A stretch of DNA of 64,000 nt, taken from the NCBI RefSeq assembly GCF_001722335.1, contig NZ_MIHA01000001.1:448409-512408 (forward strand), in the 5' to 3' direction. Positions within the stretch are counted from its first letter, which is position 1, and each line of letters begins with the position of its first letter. Source of the stretch: Mycolicibacterium flavescens (lineage in GTDB: Bacteria > Actinomycetota > Actinomycetes > Mycobacteriales > Mycobacteriaceae). The notes beneath the pieces were generated by a model that was not told where the DNA came from, made no database searches, and worked only from the letters and a program-made list of their open reading frames with translations. Below are positions 54,815 to 62,526 of the stretch, piece after piece. The position numbers and the translations under genes were made by a program.

Positions 54815-55161
54815 GCTGGCTCTACGGCCGTCCGACCGCCGCGGAACTCGTCGCCGCGGTCACCGGCTTCCTGGAGAACGACGTGCGCGCCGCGACCGGG
54901 CCCGACGGCGGTTCCGACAGGGGACAGGTGAATTTTCATGCGCGCGTGGCGGCCAACGTGCTGCGCATCGTCGAACGCGAACTGACCGACACCACCGCGG
55001 CCGAGGTGTTCGACGCGCTCGCCGCCATCGGTTACGACGACGAGCCGGCGCTGGCCGCGGCCATCCGCGCGGGTGACCTCGACGGCCGGGCCGACGACCT
55101 GCTGCCGGTGCTGCGCACGCTGGTGCGCCACCGCCTCGACATCAACCACCCCGGCTACTGA
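54811..55161 (+). CDS. DUF6285 protein, LvaB-like kinase partner
   Basis: 116 residues, all-helical: PTAAELVAAVTGFLENDVRA, FHARVAANVLRIVERELTD, ALAAAIRAGDLDG. The family almost always follows an APH kinase and an ACAD; the small LvaB protein needed by LvaA is of this kind by my recollection. ATG 54811 overlaps the kinase stop (ATGA). Its 3' end overlaps the convergent methyltransferase by 20 bases. Confidence 0.85.
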   Translation: MSWLYGRPTAAELVAAVTGFLENDVRAATGPDGGSDRGQVNFHARVAANVLRIVERELTDTTAAEVFDALAAIGYDDEPALAAAIRAGDLDGRADDLLPVLRTLVRHRLDINHPGY

Positions 55162-55792
55162 GCGATGGTCGACGGATGCGGGCCACCCAGGCCGGCTCGT
55201 CGACCAGCGAGCCCGCCGGGAGCCCGAAGGCCTGCGTATGCGCCTCGCCGATCACGCCGCGGTAGGTGGTGGCCGCGAGGTCTTCCAACACCCAGCCCTC
55301 GCCGAACGCGCCGCGGATGTCGGCCTCGCTGACCTGCGGTCCGAAGCCGCGGCCGCGGTCGGACAGCGCGAGGATGTGCACCAGCCCGCCCGGCAGGCAG
55401 GCGTCGTGCAGGCTTGCGACGTAGCGGGCGCGGTCGGTCGGCGAAAAGATGTGGAACAGGGCGCTGTCGAGGATCGTGTCGTAACGGGTGTCGCTGCCGA
55501 GATCGGTCGCATCGGCCACCGCGAACCGGGCGTCGACCTGCTGGGCGGCGGCGTTGGCGCGCGCGTGCTCGATCGCCGCCGGGGAGTAGTCGACGCCGAG
55601 CACGTCGTAACCCAGGCGGGTCAGCAGGATCGTGTGCTCACCGGCGCCGCAGCCGACGTCGAGCACCCGGCCGCTGAAACCGCCGGCGCGCTCGAGGTCG
55701 ATGACCGCGGGCTGAGGTGCCCCGATCACCCACGGCGCGGTTCCGCTCTTGTAGGCGTCGTCGAACAGGGACAGAGTAGGCGTGGTATCCAT
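55142..55792 (-). CDS. Class I SAM-dependent methyltransferase
   Basis: 216 residues. SAM motif I VLDVGCGAGEHTILLTRLG, VLGVDYSPAAIEHA (motif II), VADATDLG and FHIFSPTDRARYVASLH are present; IGAPQPAVIDLERAG lies before it, as in thiopurine-type or small-molecule methyltransferases. ATG 55792 sits at the expected start of a leaderless transcript from a MerR/SoxR-type promoter. The stop is inside the DUF6285 gene on the other strand. Confidence 0.88.
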   Translation of the reverse strand: MDTTPTLSLFDDAYKSGTAPWVIGAPQPAVIDLERAGGFSGRVLDVGCGAGEHTILLTRLGYDVLGVDYSPAAIEHARANAAAQQVDARFAVADATDLGSDTRYDTILDSALFHIFSPTDRARYVASLHDACLPGGLVHILALSDRGRGFGPQVSEADIRGAFGEGWVLEDLAATTYRGVIGEAHTQAFGLPAGSLVDEPAWVARIRRPSLSSRGG

Positions 55793-55798
55793 GACGCC

Positions 55799-55829
55799 AG
55801 TCTTCAACCTCAACGCCGCTTGAGGTCAA
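55799..55829 (-). promoter_or_regulatory. MerR/SoxR-type box and leaderless promoter
   Basis: On the minus strand -35 TTGACC (55824-55829), a 19-base spacer and AAGACT (55799-55804), six bases before ATG 55792. Within the spacer lies ACCTCAA-N6-TTGAGGT (55807-55826), with the CCTCAA/TTGAGG arms and spacing of the actinobacterial SoxR box. An overlong 19-base spacer is the hallmark of MerR-activated promoters. On the plus strand the same element abuts the NTF2-like gene's ribosome-binding site. Confidence 0.62.
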
Positions 55830-55840
55830 GGAGGAAACCG

Positions 55841-56236
55841 ATGACCGTTGCCGATGACACCATCGCCGTTGTGGCGGATCGACTGTTCGGCGCCATCGAG
55901 CGCGGCGACCGTGACGCGGTCGCGGCGCTCTGGAGCCAGGACGTGGTGGTGTGGAAGGTCGCCGACGGCAGCCGCGGCAGGGACCGGGCGTTGCGCGTCA
56001 TCGACTGGTTCATCGGCGCGACGACCCAGCGGCGCTATGAGATCCTCGAACGGCAACTGTTCGACGGCGGGTTCGTCCAGCAGCACATCCTGCACGCCGG
56101 CGGGACCAACGGCAACGCGATCGCGATGCGGGTGTGCATCGTGATCAAGGTGGACGCCGACGGGCTGATCTGCTCGATCGACGAATACTTCGACCCGGCG
56201 GAGATCGCTCCGCTGCTCAGTACGACCGGTCAGTAA
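55841..56236 (+). CDS. NTF2/SnoaL-like protein
   Basis: 131 residues, cone-shaped alpha+beta fold: VVADRLFGAIERGDRDAVAA, LWSQDVVVWKV, FDGGFVQQHILHAGG, VCIVIKVDADGLICSIDEYF. It may be an isomerase, dehydratase or hydrolase; conserved Asp/His residues are present but not diagnostic. AAGGAGG lies 6 bases before ATG 55841. It shares its upstream region with the divergent methyltransferase and is followed 9 bases later by yceI. Confidence 0.82.
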   Translation: MTVADDTIAVVADRLFGAIERGDRDAVAALWSQDVVVWKVADGSRGRDRALRVIDWFIGATTQRRYEILERQLFDGGFVQQHILHAGGTNGNAIAMRVCIVIKVDADGLICSIDEYFDPAEIAPLLSTTGQ

Positions 56237-56245
56237 GGAGACGAC

Positions 56246-56779
56246 ATGGCAAGCCTGAGCGAGCTTTTCAGCGATCCGGGATCGGCGGGCCACTGGGTCC
56301 TCGACCCGCGGCAGTCCACGATCACGGTGAAAGCCAAGTCACTGTGGGGTCTGATGCCGGTCAAGGGGCGGTTCACCGAGTTCACCGGTGAGGGAGAACT
56401 CGCCGCGCCGCAAACCGTTTCCGGCCGCGTCGACATCAAGGCGGCTTCGCTTCGCACCGGCATCGGCAAGCGCGACGAGCACCTGCACTCCGCGGATTTC
56501 TTTGACGCCGAGACGTTTCCGGACATCGGCGTGGTCGTCACCGGCGCCGACACGATCGACGGCGACACCCTCGACCTGGCCGCCGAACTCACGATCCGGG
56601 GCAGCAGCAGGCCGCTGACCCTGCGGACCCGGGTGACCCCGGTCGGCGACGGCGGGATGCGGCTGTCCACCCAGGTGTCGGTCCGGCGGTCCGACTTCGG
56701 CGTCGACGGCAACATGGTCGGCATGATCAGTGACAACGCAACGATCTCCGGCGACTTGGTGTTCCGGCACGCCCGCTAG
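56246..56779 (+). CDS. YceI-family lipocalin-like protein
   Basis: 177 residues: GHWVLDPRQSTITVKAKSLW, GRFTEFTGEGEL, IKAASLRTGIGKRDEHLHSA, DFFDAETFPDIGVV. The fold is a beta-barrel that binds isoprenoids or amides. It has no signal peptide, unlike many Gram-negative YceI proteins, so it is cytosolic. AAGGAG before ATG 56246; in an operon with the NTF2-like gene. Confidence 0.9.
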   Translation: MASLSELFSDPGSAGHWVLDPRQSTITVKAKSLWGLMPVKGRFTEFTGEGELAAPQTVSGRVDIKAASLRTGIGKRDEHLHSADFFDAETFPDIGVVVTGADTIDGDTLDLAAELTIRGSSRPLTLRTRVTPVGDGGMRLSTQVSVRRSDFGVDGNMVGMISDNATISGDLVFRHAR

Positions 56780-56782
56780 CCG

Positions 56783-56788
56783 TACCAT
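56783..56788 (+). promoter_or_regulatory. -10 element of leaderless promoter (Rv3143-like gene)
   Basis: TACCAT six bases before ATG 56795, identical in sequence and spacing to the one before the Rv2525c-like gene; there is no ribosome-binding site. Confidence 0.55.
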
Positions 56789-56794
56789 CACGGC

Positions 56795-57196
56795 ATGGTC
56801 GACTCTTCTCGTCCGCTGCGGGTCCTCGTATACAGCGACAACCCGAGAACCCGCGAAGAGGTGCAGCTGGCGCTCGGTAAGCGGGTCCATCCCGATCTGC
56901 CCGAGCTGACCTACTTCGAGGTGGCCACCGGCCCGATGGTCATCCGGCAGATGGACCAGGGCGGGTTCGATCTGGTCATCCTCGACGGCGAGGCGGCCCC
57001 CACCGGGGGAATGGGAATCGCCAAGCAACTCAAGGACGAGATCGCCGACTGCCCACCCATCCTGGTGCTCACCGGCCGACCCGACGATGCGTGGCTGGCC
57101 CGGTGGTCGCGGGCCGAGGCGGCAGTGCCGCACCCGATCGACCCGATCCGGCTCGGCGACGCTGTCGCGGGCCTCCTGCGCACTCTGGTTCAGTAA
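56795..57196 (+). CDS. Degenerate response-regulator receiver protein, Rv3143-like
   Basis: 133 residues, a stand-alone receiver fold. The acidic pair is YSDNPRTR (one Asp only), the phospho-acceptor position is in LVILDGEAAP, Thr in LVLTGRPDD is kept, but the conserved Lys-Pro is His-Pro (VPHPIDP). Such proteins often bind partners without normal phosphorylation. Location immediately before nuoA matches Rv3143, though the intervening PPE52 gene of M. tuberculosis is missing. ATG 56795, leaderless. Confidence 0.9.
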   Translation: MVDSSRPLRVLVYSDNPRTREEVQLALGKRVHPDLPELTYFEVATGPMVIRQMDQGGFDLVILDGEAAPTGGMGIAKQLKDEIADCPPILVLTGRPDDAWLARWSRAEAAVPHPIDPIRLGDAVAGLLRTLVQ

Positions 57197-57309
57197 CCGC
57201 AAATACGCGTATTCGCCTGTCGCACAGCCTGTTCCAGGCACGACGGCATCGCCGTGCGTTGCCAATAGCGATACTAACCAAAACGTGTGGCGTCCATCGC
57301 AAAGCCCGC

Positions 57310-57315
57310 TAGGGT
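57310..57315 (+). promoter_or_regulatory. Candidate -10 of the nuo operon
   Basis: TAGGGT, about 47 bases before ATG 57362, in the 165-base gap upstream of nuoA. GAGGGAG at 57343 is the probable ribosome-binding site, 12 bases from ATG. No -35 is obvious. Confidence 0.35.
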
Positions 57316-57361
57316 GTGGGTAAGCTCACATCGACAGCCCACGAGGGAGCGTTTGCGCGGT

Positions 57362-57736
57362 ATGGATTTGTACACGCCAATCCTGGTGCTTGGCGCGATC
57401 GCGGCTGCGTTCGCGGTCGGCTCGGTCGCCATTGCTCTGCTGGTCGGCCCCCGGCGCTACAACCGGGCCAAGCTCGAGGCCTACGAGTGCGGTATCGAGC
57501 CGGTGCCGCACGGCGGGCCGTCCGGGCAGCCCACCGGCCAGCGGTTTCCGATCAAGTACTACCTGACCGCGATGTTGTTCATCATCTTCGACATCGAGAT
57601 CGTCTTCCTCTACCCGTGGGCGGTCGCGTTCGACAGCCTCGGGCTGTTTGCCCTGATAGAGATGCTGCTGTTCATGGCGACGGTGTTCGTTGCCTACGCC
57701 TATGTCTGGCGGCGAGGAGGCCTGCAATGGGACTAG
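57362..57736 (+). CDS. nuoA: NADH-quinone oxidoreductase subunit A
   Basis: 124 residues, three membrane helices. [20 protein letters not shown] and [20 protein letters not shown] with the conserved Cys and Glu of the TM1-2 loop form part of the quinone channel. Its end overlaps nuoB by 10 bases. ATG 57362; TTG 57353 is closer to the ribosome-binding site and cannot be excluded. Confidence 0.97.
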   Translation: MDLYTPILVLGAIAAAFAVGSVAIALLVGPRRYNRAKLEAYECGIEPVPHGGPSGQPTGQRFPIKYYLTAMLFIIFDIEIVFLYPWAVAFDSLGLFALIEMLLFMATVFVAYAYVWRRGGLQWD

Positions 57737-58281
57737 AAGAGAAACTGCCCGGCGGAATCCTGCTCTCGACCGTCGAGAAGGTCGCCGGCTACATCCGCAA
57801 GGGTTCGCTGTGGCCGGCGACGTTCGGGCTGGCCTGCTGCGCGATCGAGATGATGGCCACGGCGGGACCGCGCTTCGACATCTCGCGGTTCGGCATGGAG
57901 CGGTTCTCCGCGACGCCGCGCCAGGCCGACCTGATGATCGTCGCGGGCCGGGTCAGCCAGAAGATGGCGCCGGTGCTGCGGCAGATCTACGACCAGATGG
58001 CCGAACCGAAGTGGGTGCTGGCGATGGGCGTGTGCGCGTCGTCGGGCGGGATGTTCAACAACTACGCGATCGTCCAGGGCGTCGACCACGTCGTCCCGGT
58101 GGACATCTACCTGCCCGGCTGCCCGCCGCGCCCGGAGATGCTGCTGCACGCGATCCTGAAGCTGCACGACAAGATTCAGGAGATGCCGCTCGGCGTGCAC
58201 CGCGAGGAGGCGATCCGCGAAGCCGAGCAGGCGGCGCTGTCGATTCCGCCGACGATCGAGCTCAAAGGTCTGCTGCGGTGA
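57727..58281 (+). CDS. nuoB: NADH-quinone oxidoreductase subunit B
   Basis: 184 residues. It binds cluster N2 with Cys-Cys in [10 protein letters not shown] (about 37-38), Cys in [11 protein letters not shown] (about 102) and Cys in LPGCPPRPE (about 132). It forms the terminal electron step to quinone with NuoD. ATG 57727 lies within the nuoA coding end. Stop overlaps nuoC start. Confidence 0.98.
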   Translation: MGLEEKLPGGILLSTVEKVAGYIRKGSLWPATFGLACCAIEMMATAGPRFDISRFGMERFSATPRQADLMIVAGRVSQKMAPVLRQIYDQMAEPKWVLAMGVCASSGGMFNNYAIVQGVDHVVPVDIYLPGCPPRPEMLLHAILKLHDKIQEMPLGVHREEAIREAEQAALSIPPTIELKGLLR

Positions 58282-58976
58282 CGGACGACAACGGCCACAA
58301 CGGTGCGCCCAGCGACAACGAACCCGACATCATCGGCGTGCGCCGCGGCATGTTCGGCGCCCGCGACACCGGCGACACATCCGGCTACGGCCGCCTGATC
58401 CGGCCGGTCGCGCTGCCGGGCGGTTCCCCGCGGCCCTACGGCGGATACTTCGACGAGGTCGTCGACCGGCTCGAGGCGGCGCTCGGCGAGGACGGGTACG
58501 CCGAATCCGTCGAGCGGGTCGTGGTCTACCGCGACCAGCTCACGCTCGAGGTGCACCGCACGCAGCTGCCGACGGTCGCCCAGGCGCTACGCGACGACCC
58601 GCAGCTGCACTTCGAACTGTGCCTGGGCGTCAGCGGGGTGCACTATCCCGGTGACACCGGGCGCGAACTGCACGCGGTGTATCCGCTGATGTCGATCACG
58701 CACAACCGCCGGATCCAGATGGAGGTCGCCGCACCCGACGACGACCCGCACATCCCGTCGTTGTTCGGGGTCTACCCCACCGTCGACTGGCACGAGCGCG
58801 AAACCTACGACTTCTTCGGCATCATCTTCGACGGCCATCCGGCACTGACCCGCATCGAGATGCCCGACGACTGGGTGGGCCACCCGCAACGCAAGGACTA
58901 CCCGCTGGGCGGCATCCCGGTCGAGTACCACGGCGCCGAGATCCCGCCGCCCGACCAACGGAGGGCCTACTACTGA
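58278..58976 (+). CDS. nuoC: NADH-quinone oxidoreductase subunit C
   Basis: 232 residues, the 30-kDa-type subunit: [40 protein letters not shown] and [14 protein letters not shown] are its signatures. An acidic N-terminal ~50-residue leader precedes the fold. It is not fused to NuoD. GTG 58278 overlaps the nuoB stop; the stop overlaps nuoD by one base. Confidence 0.97.
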   Translation: MTDDNGHNGAPSDNEPDIIGVRRGMFGARDTGDTSGYGRLIRPVALPGGSPRPYGGYFDEVVDRLEAALGEDGYAESVERVVVYRDQLTLEVHRTQLPTVAQALRDDPQLHFELCLGVSGVHYPGDTGRELHAVYPLMSITHNRRIQMEVAAPDDDPHIPSLFGVYPTVDWHERETYDFFGIIFDGHPALTRIEMPDDWVGHPQRKDYPLGGIPVEYHGAEIPPPDQRRAYY

Positions 58977-60313
58977 TGAGCATCGACCACGCCGCGCCCG
59001 ACAGCGGCGAGACCTTCGTCGTTGTCGGCGGCCAGGATTGGGACCACGTCGTCGAGGCCGCGCGGGAAGCCGCGGCCGCCAACGCCGGCGACCGCATCGT
59101 CGTCAACATGGGCCCGCAGCACCCCTCCACCCACGGCGTGCTGCGCCTGATCCTCGAGATCGACGGCGAGACCATCGTGTCGGCCCGGTGCGGAATCGGA
59201 TACCTGCACACCGGGATCGAGAAGAACCTCGAGTTCCGCACCTGGACCCAGGGCGTCACGTTCGTCACCCGGATGGACTACCTGTCGCCGTTCTTCAACG
59301 AGGCGGCGTACTGCCTGGCGGTCGAGAAACTGCTCGGCGTCACCGACGACATCCCCGAGCGCGCCAGCGTCATCCGCGTGCTGATGATGGAGCTCAACCG
59401 GATCTCCTCACACCTGGTCGCGCTGGCCACCGGCGGGATGGAACTCGGCGCGATGAGCGCGATGTTCTACGGCTTCCGCGAACGCGAGTTGATCCTGTCG
59501 GTGTTCGAGACGATCACCGGCCTGCGCATGAACAGCGCCTACATCCGCCCCGGTGGGGTCGCGGTGGACCTGCCCGAGGAGGGGCTGCCGCAGATCCGCG
59601 AACTGCTCGACCTGCTTCCTACGCGGTTGCAGGACCTGTCGGATCTGCTCAACGAGAACTACATCTGGAAGGCCCGCACCCAGAACGTCGGCTACCTCGA
59701 CCTGACCGGCTGCATGGCGCTGGGCATCACCGGGCCGTGCCTGCGCTCGACCGGACTGCCGCACGATCTGCGCCGGGCCCAACCCTATTGCGGCTACGAG
59801 ACTTACGACTTCGACGTGATCACCGACGACGGCTGCGACTCCTACGGCCGCTACCTGATCCGGGTCAAGGAGATGGCGGAGTCCATCAAGATCATCGAGC
59901 AGTGCGTCGAACGCCTGGAACGGTCGACCGGACAGCCGGTGATGATCGAGGACAAGAAGCTGGCCTGGCCCGCCGACCTCAAGGTCGGACCGGACGGGTT
60001 GGGCAACTCTCCCGAACACATCGCCAAGATCATGGGACATTCGATGGAGGGGCTCATTCACCACTTCAAGATCGTCACCGAAGGAATCCGGGTGCCCGCC
60101 GGGCAGGTGTACGTCGGGATCGAGTCTCCCCGCGGTGAACTCGGCGTCCACATGGTTTCCGACGGCGGCACCCGCCCGTACCGGGTGCACTACCGCGACC
60201 CGTCGTTCAACAACCTGCAGGCCGTCGCCGCGATGTGCGAGGGCGGAATGGTCGCCGACGCGATCACCGCGGTGGCGTCGATCGATCCGGTGATGGGCGG
60301 GGTGGACAGGTAG
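58976..60313 (+). CDS. nuoD: NADH-quinone oxidoreductase subunit D
   Basis: 445 residues, 49-kDa subunit. [20 protein letters not shown] contains the quinone-binding His, [14 protein letters not shown] follows, and [13 protein letters not shown] lies further on. A 40-residue N-terminal extension precedes the core. GGAGGG before ATG 58976, TGATG overlap with nuoC. Confidence 0.98.
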   Translation: MSIDHAAPDSGETFVVVGGQDWDHVVEAAREAAAANAGDRIVVNMGPQHPSTHGVLRLILEIDGETIVSARCGIGYLHTGIEKNLEFRTWTQGVTFVTRMDYLSPFFNEAAYCLAVEKLLGVTDDIPERASVIRVLMMELNRISSHLVALATGGMELGAMSAMFYGFRERELILSVFETITGLRMNSAYIRPGGVAVDLPEEGLPQIRELLDLLPTRLQDLSDLLNENYIWKARTQNVGYLDLTGCMALGITGPCLRSTGLPHDLRRAQPYCGYETYDFDVITDDGCDSYGRYLIRVKEMAESIKIIEQCVERLERSTGQPVMIEDKKLAWPADLKVGPDGLGNSPEHIAKIMGHSMEGLIHHFKIVTEGIRVPAGQVYVGIESPRGELGVHMVSDGGTRPYRVHYRDPSFNNLQAVAAMCEGGMVADAITAVASIDPVMGGVDR

Positions 60314-61180
60314 ATGAGCGTATTCCTCGAGCTTGGTCAGCGACCTGAAGAACCCGGCCCGCCGATCAACGGGCCGGTGTCGTATCCGGACGACGTGACG
60401 GCACGGCTGAGCGCCGACGCCGCGAAGATCGTCGCGCGCTACCCGCAGTCACGCTCGGCGCTGCTGCCGCTGCTGCACCTGGTGCAGTCCGAGGACGGCT
60501 GCCTGACCCCGGCCGGTATCACGTTCTGCGCCAAGCATCTGGGACTGACCGAGGCCGAGGTCACCGCGGTCGCCACGTTCTACTCGATGTACCGGCGCAC
60601 GCCCACCGGCGACTACCTGGTCGGGGTGTGCACCAACACGCTGTGCGCGGTGATGGGCGGCGACGCGATCCTCGACGCGCTGCAGGACCACCTGGGCATC
60701 CACGCCGGCGAGACCACCGAAGACGGCCGGGTCACGCTCGACCACGTCGAGTGCAACGCGGCCTGCGACTACGCGCCGGTGGTGATGGTCAACTGGGAGT
60801 TCTACGACAACCAGACCCCGTCCTCGGCACGCGATCTCGTCGACGGCCTGCGCGCAGGCACTCCCCCGGACCCGACCCGCGGCGCCGCGCCGCTGTGCAC
60901 CTTCCGGGAGACCGCACGCACCCTCGCCGGCCTGCCCGACCCCCGCCCGAACGGCGGCGCCACCGGAGACGCGACGCTGGCCGGGCTGCGGGTTGCCCGC
61001 GAGCGCGGAATGTCGGCGCCCGAGCCCGACGCCCCGGCAGCGTCGGAGGAGACGCTGAGCGACCGCGAGGCCGCCGCGGAGGCCACCAGGAACGCTGCGG
61101 CGCCTGCGCCGTCGGCCACCGTTCCCCCCGAGCCGGACACCATCGAGACCAACCCGAACACAACGGATTCCGACGCATGA
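60314..61180 (+). CDS. nuoE: NADH-quinone oxidoreductase subunit E
   Basis: 288 residues. Thioredoxin-like [2Fe-2S] domain with Cys at about 106 and 111 (GVCTNTLCAVMG) and 146 and 150 (VECNAACDYAP), cluster N1a. Residues about 200-288 are a low-complexity Ala/Pro/Glu tail, longer than in M. tuberculosis NuoE (252 residues as I recall). Starts directly after the nuoD stop; ends in an ATGA overlap with nuoF. Confidence 0.96.
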   Translation: MSVFLELGQRPEEPGPPINGPVSYPDDVTARLSADAAKIVARYPQSRSALLPLLHLVQSEDGCLTPAGITFCAKHLGLTEAEVTAVATFYSMYRRTPTGDYLVGVCTNTLCAVMGGDAILDALQDHLGIHAGETTEDGRVTLDHVECNAACDYAPVVMVNWEFYDNQTPSSARDLVDGLRAGTPPDPTRGAAPLCTFRETARTLAGLPDPRPNGGATGDATLAGLRVARERGMSAPEPDAPAASEETLSDREAAAEATRNAAAPAPSATVPPEPDTIETNPNTTDSDA

Positions 61181-62493
61181 CCGACCTGACTCCCGTTTTC
61201 AGCCGGTTCTGGGACGAACCGGAACCGTGGTCGCTGGACACCTACCGCCGCCACGGCGGGTACCGCGGCCTGGAGAAGGCGCTGTCGATGCCGCCCGACG
61301 ACGTCATCGCGCTGGTCAAGGACTCCGGGCTGCGCGGGCGCGGCGGTGCCGGCTTCCCGACCGGCACGAAGTGGTCATTCATTCCGCAGGGTGACAGCGA
61401 CGCCGGCGCCAAACCGCACTACCTGGTGATCAACGCCGACGAGTCCGAACCCGGTACGTGCAAAGACATTCCGCTGATGCTGACCACCCCGCACTTCTTG
61501 GTCGAAGGTGCGATCATCGCGGCGTACGCGATCCGGGCGAACCACGCGTTCATCTACCTGCGCGGCGAGGTGGTGCCGGTGCTGCGGCGACTGCAGGCCG
61601 CCGTCGCCGAGGCCTACGAGGCCGGCTACCTCGGCACCGACATCAACGGTTCGGGTTTCGACCTGGACCTGGTCGTGCACGCCGGCGCGGGCGCGTACAT
61701 CTGCGGTGAGGAGACCGCGCTGCTCGACTCGCTGGAAGGCCGACGCGGCCAACCCCGGCTGCGGCCACCGTTTCCCGCCGTCGCCGGCCTGTACGCGTGC
61801 CCGACGGTCGTCAACAACGTCGAATCCATCGCCAGCGTGCCGCCGATCCTGCTCAACGGCGTGGACTGGTTCCGCTCGATGGGGACGGAGAAGTCGCCCG
61901 GGTTCACGCTGTACTCGCTGTCCGGCCACGTCACCACACCCGGGCAGTACGAGGCGCCGCTCGGCATCACGCTGCGCGAACTGCTCGACTACGCCGGCGG
62001 TGTCCGCGCCGGGCACACGCTGAAGTTCTGGACCCCGGGTGGTTCGTCGACCCCCCTGCTGACCGCCGAACACCTCGACGTGCCACTGGATTACGAGGGG
62101 ATGGCCGGTGTCGGCACCATGCTCGGCACCAAGGCGCTGCAGATCTTCGACGAGACGACGTGCGTGGTGCGCGCGGTGCGCCGCTGGACGCAGTTCTACG
62201 CCCACGAGTCGTGCGGCAAGTGCACACCATGCCGCGAGGGCACCTACTGGTTGGCCCAGATCTACGAGCGGCTCGAGACCGGTCGCGGCACCGAGGCCGA
62301 CATCGACAAGCTGCTCGACATCTCCGACAACATCTTCGGAAAATCGTTCTGCGCGTTGGGCGACGGGGCCGCCGCGCCGATCATGTCGTCGATCAAGTTC
62401 TTCCGCGACGAGTACGTCGCCCATCTGCAGGGCGGGTGCCCGTTCGATCCGCACGCCTCCACGCTGATGGCAACCGAAGGGGCTGGTGTGTGA
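61177..62493 (+). CDS. nuoF: NADH-quinone oxidoreductase subunit F
   Basis: 438 residues. NADH/FMN site: GLRGRGGAGFPTGTKW near 50-65, NADESEPGTCKD, and AYICGEETALLDSLEGRRG. Cluster N3: SCGKCTPCREG near 350 and FCALGDGA near 390. It takes electrons from NADH. ATG 61177 overlaps the nuoE stop. Confidence 0.98.
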   Translation: MTDLTPVFSRFWDEPEPWSLDTYRRHGGYRGLEKALSMPPDDVIALVKDSGLRGRGGAGFPTGTKWSFIPQGDSDAGAKPHYLVINADESEPGTCKDIPLMLTTPHFLVEGAIIAAYAIRANHAFIYLRGEVVPVLRRLQAAVAEAYEAGYLGTDINGSGFDLDLVVHAGAGAYICGEETALLDSLEGRRGQPRLRPPFPAVAGLYACPTVVNNVESIASVPPILLNGVDWFRSMGTEKSPGFTLYSLSGHVTTPGQYEAPLGITLRELLDYAGGVRAGHTLKFWTPGGSSTPLLTAEHLDVPLDYEGMAGVGTMLGTKALQIFDETTCVVRAVRRWTQFYAHESCGKCTPCREGTYWLAQIYERLETGRGTEADIDKLLDISDNIFGKSFCALGDGAAAPIMSSIKFFRDEYVAHLQGGCPFDPHASTLMATEGAGV

Positions 62494-62526
62494 TGGCGCT
62501 GTCAACGCCGGCGAGAGGGGGATCCG

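Noticed and set aside
55807..55826. Treating the CCTCAA/TTGAGG palindrome as a terminator
   Set aside because: It lies between divergent starts, not after a stop codon, and has only 7-base arms.
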